A stretch of 12,341 nt of DNA from an uncultured Chitinophaga sp. (lineage in GTDB: Bacteria > Bacteroidota > Bacteroidia > Chitinophagales > Chitinophagaceae), in NCBI RefSeq assembly GCF_937898475.1, contig NZ_CALEJS010000034.1, positions 1-12,341 of the forward strand. The letters run 5' to 3'. Below the pieces are notes generated by a model, which was not told where the DNA came from, did not search any database, and saw nothing but the letters and a program-made list of their open reading frames with translations. Position numbers and translations under genes: made by a program. Below, piece after piece: positions 1-6,621 of the stretch (position 1 is its first letter; the number at the start of each line of letters is the position of its first letter).

Positions 1-81
1 GGTTCCAGAGCGGCCAAATGGGGCGGACTGTAAATCCGCTGTCTTTCGACTTCAGAGGTTCGAATCCTCTCCTGCCCACCA
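1..81 (+). tRNA. tRNA-Tyr (anticodon GTA), 5' end cut by the window
   Basis: Tyrosine tRNA with a long variable arm, as expected for a class II tRNA. The anticodon stem is 23-27 paired with 35-39, around a seven-base loop with anticodon GTA at 30-32. The T arm is 54-58/66-70 with loop TTCGAAT. The 3' acceptor strand is 71-77, the discriminator is A78, and CCA is encoded at 79-81. The 3' strand implies a 5' strand GGGCAGG, of which only the last two bases are in the window, so five bases are missing at the left edge. It heads a tRNA cluster upstream of tuf. Confidence 0.96.
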
Positions 82-90
82 ACAAGGGTG

Positions 91-124
91 AGTTCCGCTT
101 TTGCCCACAAGCAGAGGCGGAACT
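91..124 (+). terminator. Hairpin after tRNA-Tyr (weak terminator or processing stem)
   Basis: A 14-bp stem (91-104 with 111-124, two G-U pairs) closes a six-base loop. It starts ten bases after the tRNA-Tyr CCA end. The following bases are only moderately T-rich, so it may be a leaky terminator or a 3' processing and stability stem rather than a strong stop. Confidence 0.5.
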
Positions 125-178
125 TAGTTGTTGAATGACGTTTGTTCTTTGGAATTGATCTTTTGAAATAATACAAAT

Positions 179-251
179 GCGGGAGTAGCTCAGTTGGTAG
201 AGCGACAGCCTTCCAAGCTGTAGGTCGCGGGTTCGAACCTCGTCTCCCGCT
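179..251 (+). tRNA. tRNA-Gly (anticodon TCC)
   Basis: Glycine tRNA. The acceptor stem is 179-185 with 244-250. The anticodon stem is 205-209 with 217-221, around loop CTTCCAA with anticodon TCC at 212-214. The D arm is normal and the T loop is TTCGAAC. The discriminator is T251, usual for bacterial tRNA-Gly. The next bases are CAG, so CCA is not encoded and must be added after transcription, unlike the Tyr and Thr tRNAs on either side. Confidence 0.97.
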
Positions 252-347
252 CAGTAGCAGGTTTCATGCGCCAACCGGCGGATTGTCTCCGGCTTAATCG
301 TAAAAGCTGTTGTCATACAATGGCTGTATTTTTCAGGATTTTCACCA

Positions 348-422
<75 letters not shown>

Positions 423-475
423 ACATTGTTTCAGTAATTCCCGTAGGACCTGCTGATCAAGTTTAGCATAACTAA

Positions 476-558
476 GCGTTGTAGCTCAGTGGTAGAGCAG
501 CCCCGGATTTCGCTTTCGTAAACCGGGTAAGACATGAGTTCAATTCTCATCAACTGCG
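476..558 (+). pseudogene. tRNA-like unit with an expanded anticodon arm, probably derived from tRNA-Thr
   Basis: This has the outline of a tRNA but no normal anticodon loop. The D stem (484-487/495-498, loop AGTGGTA) and T stem (534-538/546-550, loop TTCAATT) are perfect, and the T arm plus the next five bases match the adjacent tRNA-Thr. The acceptor pairs 476-481 with 551-557 only if T555 is bulged out. The anticodon position holds 502-506 paired with 523-527, and the 16 bases between can extend the stem (508-510/520-522, then 511-512/517-518) to a CTTT loop. Three bases instead of one separate the D and anticodon stems. No CCA is encoded. I infer a duplicated and decayed tRNA-Thr, or a structured RNA that kept only the elbow of a tRNA. 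No amino acid can be assigned. Confidence 0.6.
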
Positions 559-608
559 CAAGTTTGTAAAACAGTTTTAAAAACAACTATTAATACAATC
601 TTTACAAA

Positions 609-628
609 CCATCTAAAAAGAAAATACA
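609..628 (+). promoter_or_regulatory. A-rich translation start region of tuf, no Shine-Dalgarno
   Basis: The 20 bases before the tuf ATG are A-rich and hold no GGAGG-like site. The words ATCTAAAAA and ATACA just before ATGGCA also occur before rplL (9413-9433). This fits Bacteroidota practice, where highly expressed genes use unstructured A-rich leaders instead of pairing with 16S rRNA. Confidence 0.5.
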
Positions 629-1816
629 ATGGCAAAAGAAACCTTTAAGCGGGATAAACCCCACGTAAACATTGGTACCATCGGCCACGTGGACCACGGT
701 AAAACTACCTTGACTGCTGCCATTACAACCATTTTGGCTAACAAGGGTCTGGCAGAGAAGAGAGGTTATGACGAGATCGATGCGGCTCCTGAAGAAAAAG
801 AAAGAGGTATCACTATCAATACAGCACACGTAGAGTATCAGACAGCTAACCGTCACTATGCTCACGTTGACTGTCCGGGCCACGCTGACTATGTGAAAAA
901 CATGATCACTGGTGCAGCTCAGATGGACGGTGCTATCCTGGTGGTTGCCGCTACAGATGGTCCTATGCCTCAAACAAGGGAGCACATCCTGCTGGCTAAA
1001 CAGGTAGGTGTACCCCGTATAGTTGTGTTCATGAACAAGGTTGACCTGGTTGATGATCCTGAACTGCTGGAACTGGTTGAGATCGAGATCCGTGATCTGC
1101 TGTCTAAAAACGGTTTCGACGGTGACAACGCTCCCATCATCAAAGGTTCTGCTACCGGTGCGCTGGCTGGCGACGCTAAATGGGTGGGTGCTATCGATGA
1201 ACTGATGGAAGCTGTAGACAGCTACATTCCGCTGCCTCCCCGTCCGGTTGATCAGGCGTTCCTGATGTCTGTAGAAGACGTATTCTCTATCACTGGTCGT
1301 GGTACCGTAGCTACCGGTCGTATCGAGCGTGGTCGCGTTAAAGTAGGTGATCCCGTTGAGATCGTTGGTCTGCAGCCTGAGAAAATGACCTCTACCTGTA
1401 CAGGTGTGGAAATGTTCAAAAAACTGCTGGACGAAGGTGAAGCTGGTGATAACGCTGGTCTGCTGCTGCGTGGTATTGAAAAAGCTCAGATCCGTCGTGG
1501 TATGGTTATCTGCAAACCCGGTTCTATCACTCCGCACACTGAATTCAAATGCGAAGTTTACGTACTGAGCAAAGATGAAGGTGGCCGTCACACTCCGTTC
1601 TTCAACAAATACCGTCCTCAGTTCTACTTCCGTACTACTGACGTAACCGGTGAAGTTGAACTGGCTGCTGGTGTTGAAATGGTTATGCCTGGTGATAACG
1701 TATCTCTGACTGTTAAACTGATCCAGCCTATCGCTATGGATAAAGGTCTGAAATTCGCTATCCGCGAAGGTGGCCGTACAGTAGGTGCTGGTCAGGTAAC
1801 TGAGATCATCAAATAA
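629..1816 (+). CDS. tuf: Translation elongation factor Tu
   Basis: EF-Tu, the cytoplasmic GTPase that carries aminoacyl-tRNA to the ribosomal A site. The 395-residue length is normal for the family. Visible G motifs are GHVDHGKT (19-26), the switch I segment RGITI (59-63), DCPGH (81-85) and NKVD (136-139). Domains 2 and 3 follow, with typical segments such as GRGTVATGRIERG and the C-terminal GGRTVGAGQVTEI. The ATG at 629 gives the canonical N-terminus MAKETF. Codon use is strongly biased, as expected for one of the most abundant proteins, and this bias leaves a long open frame on the opposite strand. It follows the tRNA cluster with no obvious promoter in between, so co-transcription with the tRNAs is likely. 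A palindromic terminator follows the stop. Confidence 0.99.
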   Translation: MAKETFKRDKPHVNIGTIGHVDHGKTTLTAAITTILANKGLAEKRGYDEIDAAPEEKERGITINTAHVEYQTANRHYAHVDCPGHADYVKNMITGAAQMDGAILVVAATDGPMPQTREHILLAKQVGVPRIVVFMNKVDLVDDPELLELVEIEIRDLLSKNGFDGDNAPIIKGSATGALAGDAKWVGAIDELMEAVDSYIPLPPRPVDQAFLMSVEDVFSITGRGTVATGRIERGRVKVGDPVEIVGLQPEKMTSTCTGVEMFKKLLDEGEAGDNAGLLLRGIEKAQIRRGMVICKPGSITPHTEFKCEVYVLSKDEGGRHTPFFNKYRPQFYFRTTDVTGEVELAAGVEMVMPGDNVSLTVKLIQPIAMDKGLKFAIREGGRTVGAGQVTEIIK

Positions 1817-1837
1817 GTAAGTCACTTATAATCAATA

Positions 1838-1926
1838 AAAAAGCCATTAGCATTTAGCAATTAGTGATTAGCGGGTTTTGTTGTAGATTTGCTAACAGCT
1901 AAGACGCACACCGCTAATGGCTTTTT
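1838..1926 (+). terminator. Long palindromic terminator after tuf, TTAGC-type repeat
   Basis: A perfect 14-bp inverted repeat pairs 1838-1851 with 1913-1926. The right arm ends in a T tract (1922-1926) and the left begins with A residues, so it could stop transcription in both directions. The 61-base interior repeats variants of TTAGC on the left and GCTAA on the right. The words TTAGCATTTAGC and CTAACAGCTAA recur in the rplJ-rplL spacer, so this looks like a member of a repeat family. Its right arm ends two bases before tRNA-Trp. Confidence 0.7.
1884..1891 (+). promoter_or_regulatory. Possible -7 box for tRNA-Trp/secE/nusG inside the terminator loop
   Basis: TAGATTTG fits the Bacteroidota -7 consensus TAnnTTTG and lies 37 bases before tRNA-Trp. 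No good TTG or TTTG -33 element is seen at the right distance. If used, transcripts would start inside the hairpin loop and so lack its left arm. Confidence 0.3.
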
Positions 1927-1928
1927 AT

Positions 1929-1999
1929 ACGGGCATAGTTCAATGGTAGAATAGCGGTCTCCAAAACCGTTGATACGGGTTCGAATCCTGTTGCCCGTG
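1929..1999 (+). tRNA. tRNA-Trp (anticodon CCA)
   Basis: Tryptophan tRNA. The acceptor stem is 1929-1935 with 1992-1998. The anticodon stem is 1954-1958 with 1966-1970, around loop CTCCAAA with anticodon CCA at 1961-1963. The T arm is 1975-1979/1987-1991 with loop TTCGAAT. The discriminator is G1999, the tRNA-Trp identity base. The following CTG shows that the 3' CCA is not encoded. A tRNA-Trp between tuf and secE is a conserved arrangement in many bacteria. Confidence 0.97.
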
Positions 2000-2009
2000 C
2001 TGATAAGGT

Positions 2010-2038
2010 AAAGGTGAATAGTCTGACTATTCACTTTT
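2010..2038 (+). terminator. Terminator-like hairpin between tRNA-Trp and secE
   Basis: A 13-bp hairpin pairs 2010-2022 with 2026-2038 around loop CTG. Its core is the palindrome GTGAATAGT/ACTATTCAC, followed by four T residues. It starts ten bases after tRNA-Trp. A second small hairpin (2051-2055/2061-2065) lies just before secE. It could separate the tRNA from the secE-nusG message by partial termination or processing. Confidence 0.5.
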
Positions 2039-2076
2039 CACCATTTACAGTAACCTTAAAGGTTAACTTAAACAAC

Positions 2077-2268
2077 ATGAACAAGATCAGAAACTACTTC
2101 CAGGAATCCTACCACGAACTGGTTCATAAGGTGTCCTGGCCTACATGGCAAGAGCTGCAGTCCTCTACCATGATCGTGCTGATAGCCACTGTTATCATCA
2201 CTCTCATCGTATGGGGAATGGACGCACTCTCCCACGTAGTGCTTACTCAATATTATAAAATGTTTTAA
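2077..2268 (+). CDS. secE: Preprotein translocase subunit SecE
   Basis: SecE, the small inner-membrane subunit that clamps SecY in the general secretion channel. The protein is 63 residues with one transmembrane helix at about 32-51, the short single-helix form common outside Enterobacteria. The conserved amphipathic helix before it reads ELVHKVSWPTWQEL (14-27), the family signature. I chose ATG 2077 over an in-frame GTG at 2014, because the upstream start would fall inside the terminator-like hairpin and would add 21 residues unlike SecE. The gene sits two bases before nusG, the universal secE-nusG pairing. Confidence 0.95.
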   Translation: MNKIRNYFQESYHELVHKVSWPTWQELQSSTMIVLIATVIITLIVWGMDALSHVVLTQYYKMF

Positions 2269-2270
2269 CA

Positions 2271-2837
2271 ATGGATGCATCCAATAACCCTACTCAGGAA
2301 ACAAAATGGTACGTTCTCCGCGTTGTAAGTGGGAAGGAAAAGAAGGTGAAAGAGTACCTGGATATTGAGGTGCGCCGTTCAGACTGGGGCAATGTTATTA
2401 CCCAGGTGTTCCTGCCCGTGGAAAAAGTATATAAAGTGCAGGCCGGTAAAAAAGTGATGCGCGAAAAGAACTTCTATCCCGGGTATGTAATGATCGAAGC
2501 GATTGACGGTAAAATGACCGATGAAGTGATCCAATCTATCCGCAACGTTTCCGGCGTGATACACTTCCTGGGTAAAGATCATCCCATCGCCCTCCGTAAA
2601 GCCGAAGTAAATAAAATGCTCGGTAAGGTAGACGAAATGAGCGATCAGGGTATCACCATGAGCGAACCTTTCATCGTTGGTGAAACCATTAAGATCATTG
2701 ATGGTCCGTTCAATGACTTCAACGGCGTTATCGAAGAAGTGATCGAAGACAAGAAAAAACTGAAGGTTACCGTAAAGATCTTCGGCCGCGCTACCCCGGT
2801 AGAGCTGAACTTCATGCAGGTAGAAAAGATCGCCTAG
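2271..2837 (+). CDS. nusG: Transcription termination/antitermination factor NusG
   Basis: NusG binds the RNA polymerase clamp, supports processive elongation, and links transcription to Rho or to the ribosome. At 188 residues it has normal length. The N-terminal NGN domain runs from about 11 to 110, with WYVLRVVSGKE (13-23) and the hallmark FYPGYV (68-73). A KOW domain lies at about 134-165, with GETIKIIDGPFNDFNG (137-152). It starts two bases after the secE stop, so the two are surely co-transcribed and probably translationally coupled. A strong hairpin terminator follows, so transcription probably does not continue into the downstream membrane-protein gene or rplK, unlike the usual arrangement. 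Confidence 0.98.
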   Translation: MDASNNPTQETKWYVLRVVSGKEKKVKEYLDIEVRRSDWGNVITQVFLPVEKVYKVQAGKKVMREKNFYPGYVMIEAIDGKMTDEVIQSIRNVSGVIHFLGKDHPIALRKAEVNKMLGKVDEMSDQGITMSEPFIVGETIKIIDGPFNDFNGVIEEVIEDKKKLKVTVKIFGRATPVELNFMQVEKIA

Positions 2838-2862
2838 GCAGATCAGTACCTTATATTATTTG

Positions 2863-2898
2863 CGCCACAATCTATACAGGTTGTGGCGTTCTTATTTT
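2863..2898 (+). terminator. Rho-independent terminator after nusG
   Basis: A perfect 8-bp stem CGCCACAA/TTGTGGCG (2863-2870 with 2881-2888) closes a ten-base loop and is followed by a T-rich tract (2889-2898). It lies 25 bases after the nusG stop and ends the secE-nusG unit. Confidence 0.8.
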
Positions 2899-2953
2899 AC
2901 GTGAAAAACCCCGTCCCGGTCCGTATAAATACCTGATCCTCATACAATCCCAA

Positions 2954-2982
2954 TTGCTTAACTTTACAGCAGCATAACTTTA
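2954..2982 (+). promoter_or_regulatory. Candidate promoter for the large membrane protein gene
   Basis: TTG at 2954-2956 and TAACTTTA at 2975-2982 are separated by 18 bases. This matches the Bacteroidota pattern TTG-N(17-23)-TAnnTTTG except for the last base of the -7 box. Transcription would start near 2989, about 45 bases before the ATG at 3035. Its position after the nusG terminator supports independent expression. Confidence 0.5.
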
Positions 2983-3034
2983 GAGCAGGCATAGCAAAAA
3001 GAACGGATAATCATCAACCCCAAATTCAGCTAAC

Positions 3035-6000
3035 ATGTCGGCCCAGTTAAAAGCGCTGTTGCCCCAGCGGCGCAATATGTTTATTGTGGTCGTAATTCTG
3101 TTTGTGCTTGGCTCCGCACTCGGCCTTTATTACTTCTATTATATCCCCGGCAACAAACAGCGATTACACCAGTACGGATTCCGCATATTAAGCGCCATTA
3201 CCCGCAATATCGGCGAGCGGAATGCAGACCTGGTAAAGCTGTACAGCAACTATGTAAGCGGCGAATTCCATAATATTCGTATCAAGAACATCCGTGACAT
3301 CGAATCGGCCCTCAAGGCCCTGCCGGAGCGGGTGAAGCCTGAGTTTACCGATGGCGGGGTGGATACCCGCGACCCCGCTTTTGCCCGCTATACCGCCACC
3401 ATCACCCGGGTAAAAGGTGATATGCTGGAATATGAGATCGCACCAGGCAAAGGTATTTATGCTTTATTGCGCCTGCCGGTTCATAAACTGGTAGGCAATA
3501 TCCTCTCCTACAGGCACGAACTGTTTGACAACTACCTGATACTGAAACATGACAGTCTGCAGGGAAGCATTGTTTACCAGGATGACAGTCTAGGACTGGA
3601 CGACCGCATAGAACCAGATAGTATCCTGGCCAGGAATAAAGGCGTTACTTTTTCCCAGATCACAGACGTCAACATACAGGGCATCCAGTATAAACTGTTC
3701 TGTTTTCCCTTTACACTCGATAAAGAACACCTGGTGCTGGTGGGCATGATGAAAGCATCCGATTACCGGAAAGACCTGGGCAGCATTCCCGTATACCTGG
3801 TATACCCGATGATCATCCTGCTACTGCTGATCTTTATCAGCCTGCCTTTCCTGAAGATCTATCTCATGGGCCCCTTTGAGCAGATACGCTTTGCAGACCT
3901 GGCAGGACTCGGCCTGGCCATATTTGGCGGGGTGACGATCATCACCATGATCATTGTACAGTTATTACTGCTGGCGCGAGGGTACCTGGAAGCGGGCGGC
4001 GAACTGCGGAGCCTTTCCGCGCAGATAGAGCGGTCCATGCAGCAGGAGATCAGCGAGATCCGCCGCCAGATGCAGGTGATGGACAGGGCCCTGTATACCG
4101 CGGATACCGTCACAGATGGAAAGCCTGCGCTGAAGGTATATGGGATGGACCAGACCTTTCACATTCCCTTCAGTCCGGATACCGGCGTTCGTCCTTACTA
4201 CAATTTTGAGCGCGTAAACTGGGTGAACGACTCCGGGTATCAACGATGGCGCATACAATTAACCGGCTCCAGGGCCATGTTCATTGATGTAAAGGACAGG
4301 GATTATTTTAAATTCTTTGCCCAGAATAAGGAAGACAGGCGGGAAGATTCAACCGTTACCCTGATGGCGCCGGTGATCAGCTGGTCGAGAGGAGATTTTG
4401 TGATCAATTTTGCAACCAGAAGCCAGGTAGACAGTATGTTGCTGCTCACCTTCTCTACCAGGATGTATGCAGTGCTCAATACCGTATTGCCCCCTGGTTA
4501 TGGTTTCTGTATCATCGACAACAGGGGAAAGGTATATGTGCATGCGGAGCCTGACAGAAGCCTGAAAGAGAATTTTCTGGATGAAACAGATAATGCAGAC
4601 GCCCTTATTGGCGCCATTAACAGCAGGCAGGAAACCACCCTGGGTAATGTGCATTGTTATGGAAAGGAACATACGGTGCACCTGCGCCCCTTATCTCAGC
4701 GCCTGGTAATGCATCCCCTGTCGCGGCGCTCCTATTTCCTGGTCACTTATTATGACAACAATTTCATGTCGCCGGTGAACCTGCGTATCCTGGCTTTCTC
4801 CCTAACCTTCACCGTATTTACTTTTCTGCTGGTAGTATTATGGCTACTGGCTAATCATGGTTTTTCCCGGCGTTCACTCCTGTACCGCGATCCGCTGGCA
4901 GCCCGTTTTACCTGGATCGTACCCAGGGGAGATGATACACCGGTTTATAAGAAAGGGCTGCGGTTCATGATGGTTTACCTGATGGTGCTATTGTCACTGG
5001 GGGTGTTTGGCAGGCTTTTTACCGATTATGTGACTTTTGCGCTGGGATTGCTGTCGCCCCTGAATGTACTGGTTGTGCTGTATGCCTACCGCTTGTACCA
5101 TGAATTCCCTGGCGATGTGCGGGCAAGACGGAAAGCAGGGCTTTACCTCCTGCTAATGCTGATGTACAGCCTGGCTGTTTTCTGGCGGCTTGACCTGGGC
5201 AGCGGTCGTTGCGGCTATATGTTCTGGTTATTCCAGGGAGTACTGATCGTACTGACAGCTGTATTATGGCTGGCTCCCGGAGAACGTAGCGCGATTGGCA
5301 GGGAGGAGGCGCCGGAGCCACCGTCCGCCAGTCTGCGGCATTACAGCCTTTTTGTGCTGTTGCTGGCGCTCTGCCTGGGGGTGTTGCCCATGATGGTGTT
5401 CACCTGGTATGCCCACAACCGTGAGATAGAGCAGTCTGTAAAAAAACAACAATTAGGGATGGCAGTGGCGCTGGACAGGAGAAGGCCGGCTTTCCTCGGC
5501 TTGCTGAAGAATTTCGGTAAGATTGACTGCAAGGTAACAGATTACTACACGGAGCGCTGCTGGCGCCAGGGGATTTACGGGATCCGTCCCTGTGGCATCA
5601 AGCCGGAGCTGCCGGTGGATAGCATTCCCATGCTGGTGCCCCGGGCCACGGAACGTTTTTACAGCCGTATTACCGCTTATATAGATATGGACTATGACAA
5701 GCCTTCGCATTACCCTGTATTGAACCAGGCTTCAGACAGCAGCTGGTACTGGGAGCAGCAAGGCAATGAGCAGGTATTGCACTATGTACTGGCTCCCGGC
5801 GCTTATCCTGATGGGGTAAAGGCCTTCCGGATCACCATGACCCTTCCTCCCCGCTATCTCTTTTTAAGCAATAAAGACCATGTTACGATGCTGATACTGG
5901 CGGTGCTGGTGGTATTGGGCGGACTGTACGCGCTGATCAGGAGCACGGTATCAAGGGTATTCCTGCTGGATTTTGTACGCCTCTTTGGTGCCAGGGCAAA

Positions 6001-6508
6001 AGAGTGTCCGGAAGATGTGCAGCAGACAGACGGGGAGATCCGTGAAATGATCCTGCTGCAGCGGCAGAAAAGCGGGCTATTCCGCAGCCGCTGGAACCGT
6101 TTCTCCGGCAGGCAGCGGATCATCCTGCTGGACCTGGTAAGTGATGGCCTGGCCAATTACCGGAATGTGATGGAGATCAGTACATTGACAGGGGAGGGGC
6201 AGCCGCTTTGCATCTGCGACGGGATGATCATTGTAAAAGACCCGGTTTTCCGCCAGTTTATCCTGGAACAACGTCAGACACCGGAAACTGCCCTGCTGCG
6301 TAAGGAGTACCAGGCCCAAAGCCTGTGGGAATCCCTGCGTACACCTTTACTGGTGGTGATCCTGGCGGTGGGCGCCTTTATTTTCCTGACCCAGGAAGAT
6401 ATTTCAAAGAAGATGCTGGTCTTGCTCACCACCCTCAGCAGCCTGCTGCCATTACTGCCTAAGCTGTTACGCAATCTCAAAACCCCATCTTACCGGGGAG
6501 AGGAGTAA
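3035..6508 (+). CDS. Large polytopic membrane protein with a Cache-like sensor domain, function unknown
   Basis: A 1157-residue protein with about 12 predicted membrane segments: 14-36, 252-275, 287-314, 584-606, 643-665, 668-688, 702-718, 728-747, 770-791, 949-968, 1103-1119 and 1127-1143. Basic residues near 11-13, 686-701 and 1143-1154 suggest both ends are cytoplasmic. That places three large regions outside the membrane: 37-251, 315-583 and 792-948. The second looks like a double-Cache ligand-binding domain: DVKDRDYF (418-425), GYGFCIIDNRGKVYVHAE (488-505) and KENFLDET (511-518) match the family pattern as I know it. A cytoplasmic stretch at 970-1102 ends in a compact segment (about 1023-1077) that could be a winged-helix-like fold. 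No histidine kinase, GGDEF, methyl-acceptor or phosphatase motif is visible. It probably senses a small molecule outside the cytoplasm, but the output is unknown. It sits alone between the nusG terminator and a convergent gene, splitting nusG from rplK. Confidence 0.85.
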   Translation: MSAQLKALLPQRRNMFIVVVILFVLGSALGLYYFYYIPGNKQRLHQYGFRILSAITRNIGERNADLVKLYSNYVSGEFHNIRIKNIRDIESALKALPERVKPEFTDGGVDTRDPAFARYTATITRVKGDMLEYEIAPGKGIYALLRLPVHKLVGNILSYRHELFDNYLILKHDSLQGSIVYQDDSLGLDDRIEPDSILARNKGVTFSQITDVNIQGIQYKLFCFPFTLDKEHLVLVGMMKASDYRKDLGSIPVYLVYPMIILLLLIFISLPFLKIYLMGPFEQIRFADLAGLGLAIFGGVTIITMIIVQLLLLARGYLEAGGELRSLSAQIERSMQQEISEIRRQMQVMDRALYTADTVTDGKPALKVYGMDQTFHIPFSPDTGVRPYYNFERVNWVNDSGYQRWRIQLTGSRAMFIDVKDRDYFKFFAQNKEDRREDSTVTLMAPVISWSRGDFVINFATRSQVDSMLLLTFSTRMYAVLNTVLPPGYGFCIIDNRGKVYVHAEPDRSLKENFLDETDNADALIGAINSRQETTLGNVHCYGKEHTVHLRPLSQRLVMHPLSRRSYFLVTYYDNNFMSPVNLRILAFSLTFTVFTFLLVVLWLLANHGFSRRSLLYRDPLAARFTWIVPRGDDTPVYKKGLRFMMVYLMVLLSLGVFGRLFTDYVTFALGLLSPLNVLVVLYAYRLYHEFPGDVRARRKAGLYLLLMLMYSLAVFWRLDLGSGRCGYMFWLFQGVLIVLTAVLWLAPGERSAIGREEAPEPPSASLRHYSLFVLLLALCLGVLPMMVFTWYAHNREIEQSVKKQQLGMAVALDRRRPAFLGLLKNFGKIDCKVTDYYTERCWRQGIYGIRPCGIKPELPVDSIPMLVPRATERFYSRITAYIDMDYDKPSHYPVLNQASDSSWYWEQQGNEQVLHYVLAPGAYPDGVKAFRITMTLPPRYLFLSNKDHVTMLILAVLVVLGGLYALIRSTVSRVFLLDFVRLFGARAKECPEDVQQTDGEIREMILLQRQKSGLFRSRWNRFSGRQRIILLDLVSDGLANYRNVMEISTLTGEGQPLCICDGMIIVKDPVFRQFILEQRQTPETALLRKEYQAQSLWESLRTPLLVVILAVGAFIFLTQEDISKKMLVLLTTLSSLLPLLPKLLRNLKTPSYRGEE

Positions 6509-6519
6509 TGGTCAAAATC

Positions 6520-6613
6520 CAAAATCCAAATTCCAGGTTCTAAATCCCAAATGATCTTTGCTATATTCTCCACGCTTGGAATCTGGAATTTGGGACCTGG
6601 AATTGGAATTTTG
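6520..6613. repeat. Long imperfect inverted repeat between convergent genes, likely bidirectional terminator
   Basis: The arms 6520-6552 and 6581-6613 match in 27 of 33 positions when one is reverse-complemented, and two of the differences are G-U pairs in RNA. The loop is 28 bases. The arms are built from AATCCAAA, AATTCCAGG and AATCCCAAA words, and a further CAAAATC copy precedes the left arm. It fills the 113-base gap between two stop codons facing each other, which fits a shared terminator. Confidence 0.7.
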
Positions 6614-6621
6614 CAAAGCCG

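Noticed and set aside
305..313. AGCTGTTGT repeated 42 bases before the tRNA-Thr start, as if a partial copy of the tRNA
   Set aside because: Only nine bases match and the sequence diverges at once, so chance is a good explanation.
315..334. A 5-bp ATACA/TGTAT hairpin with a T run before tRNA-Thr
   Set aside because: The stem is short and A+T-rich, so it is too weak to call a terminator.
602..1825. A 407-codon open frame antisense to tuf
   Set aside because: It mirrors the strong codon bias of tuf, which leaves few stop codons on the opposite strand. The translation has no recognisable domain and no leader of its own.
3035..6508. The large membrane protein as a histidine kinase or chemoreceptor
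   Set aside because: No H-box, ATP-binding N/G boxes, HAMP or methyl-accepting coiled coil could be found in the translation. Only the Cache-like sensor portion resembles those families.
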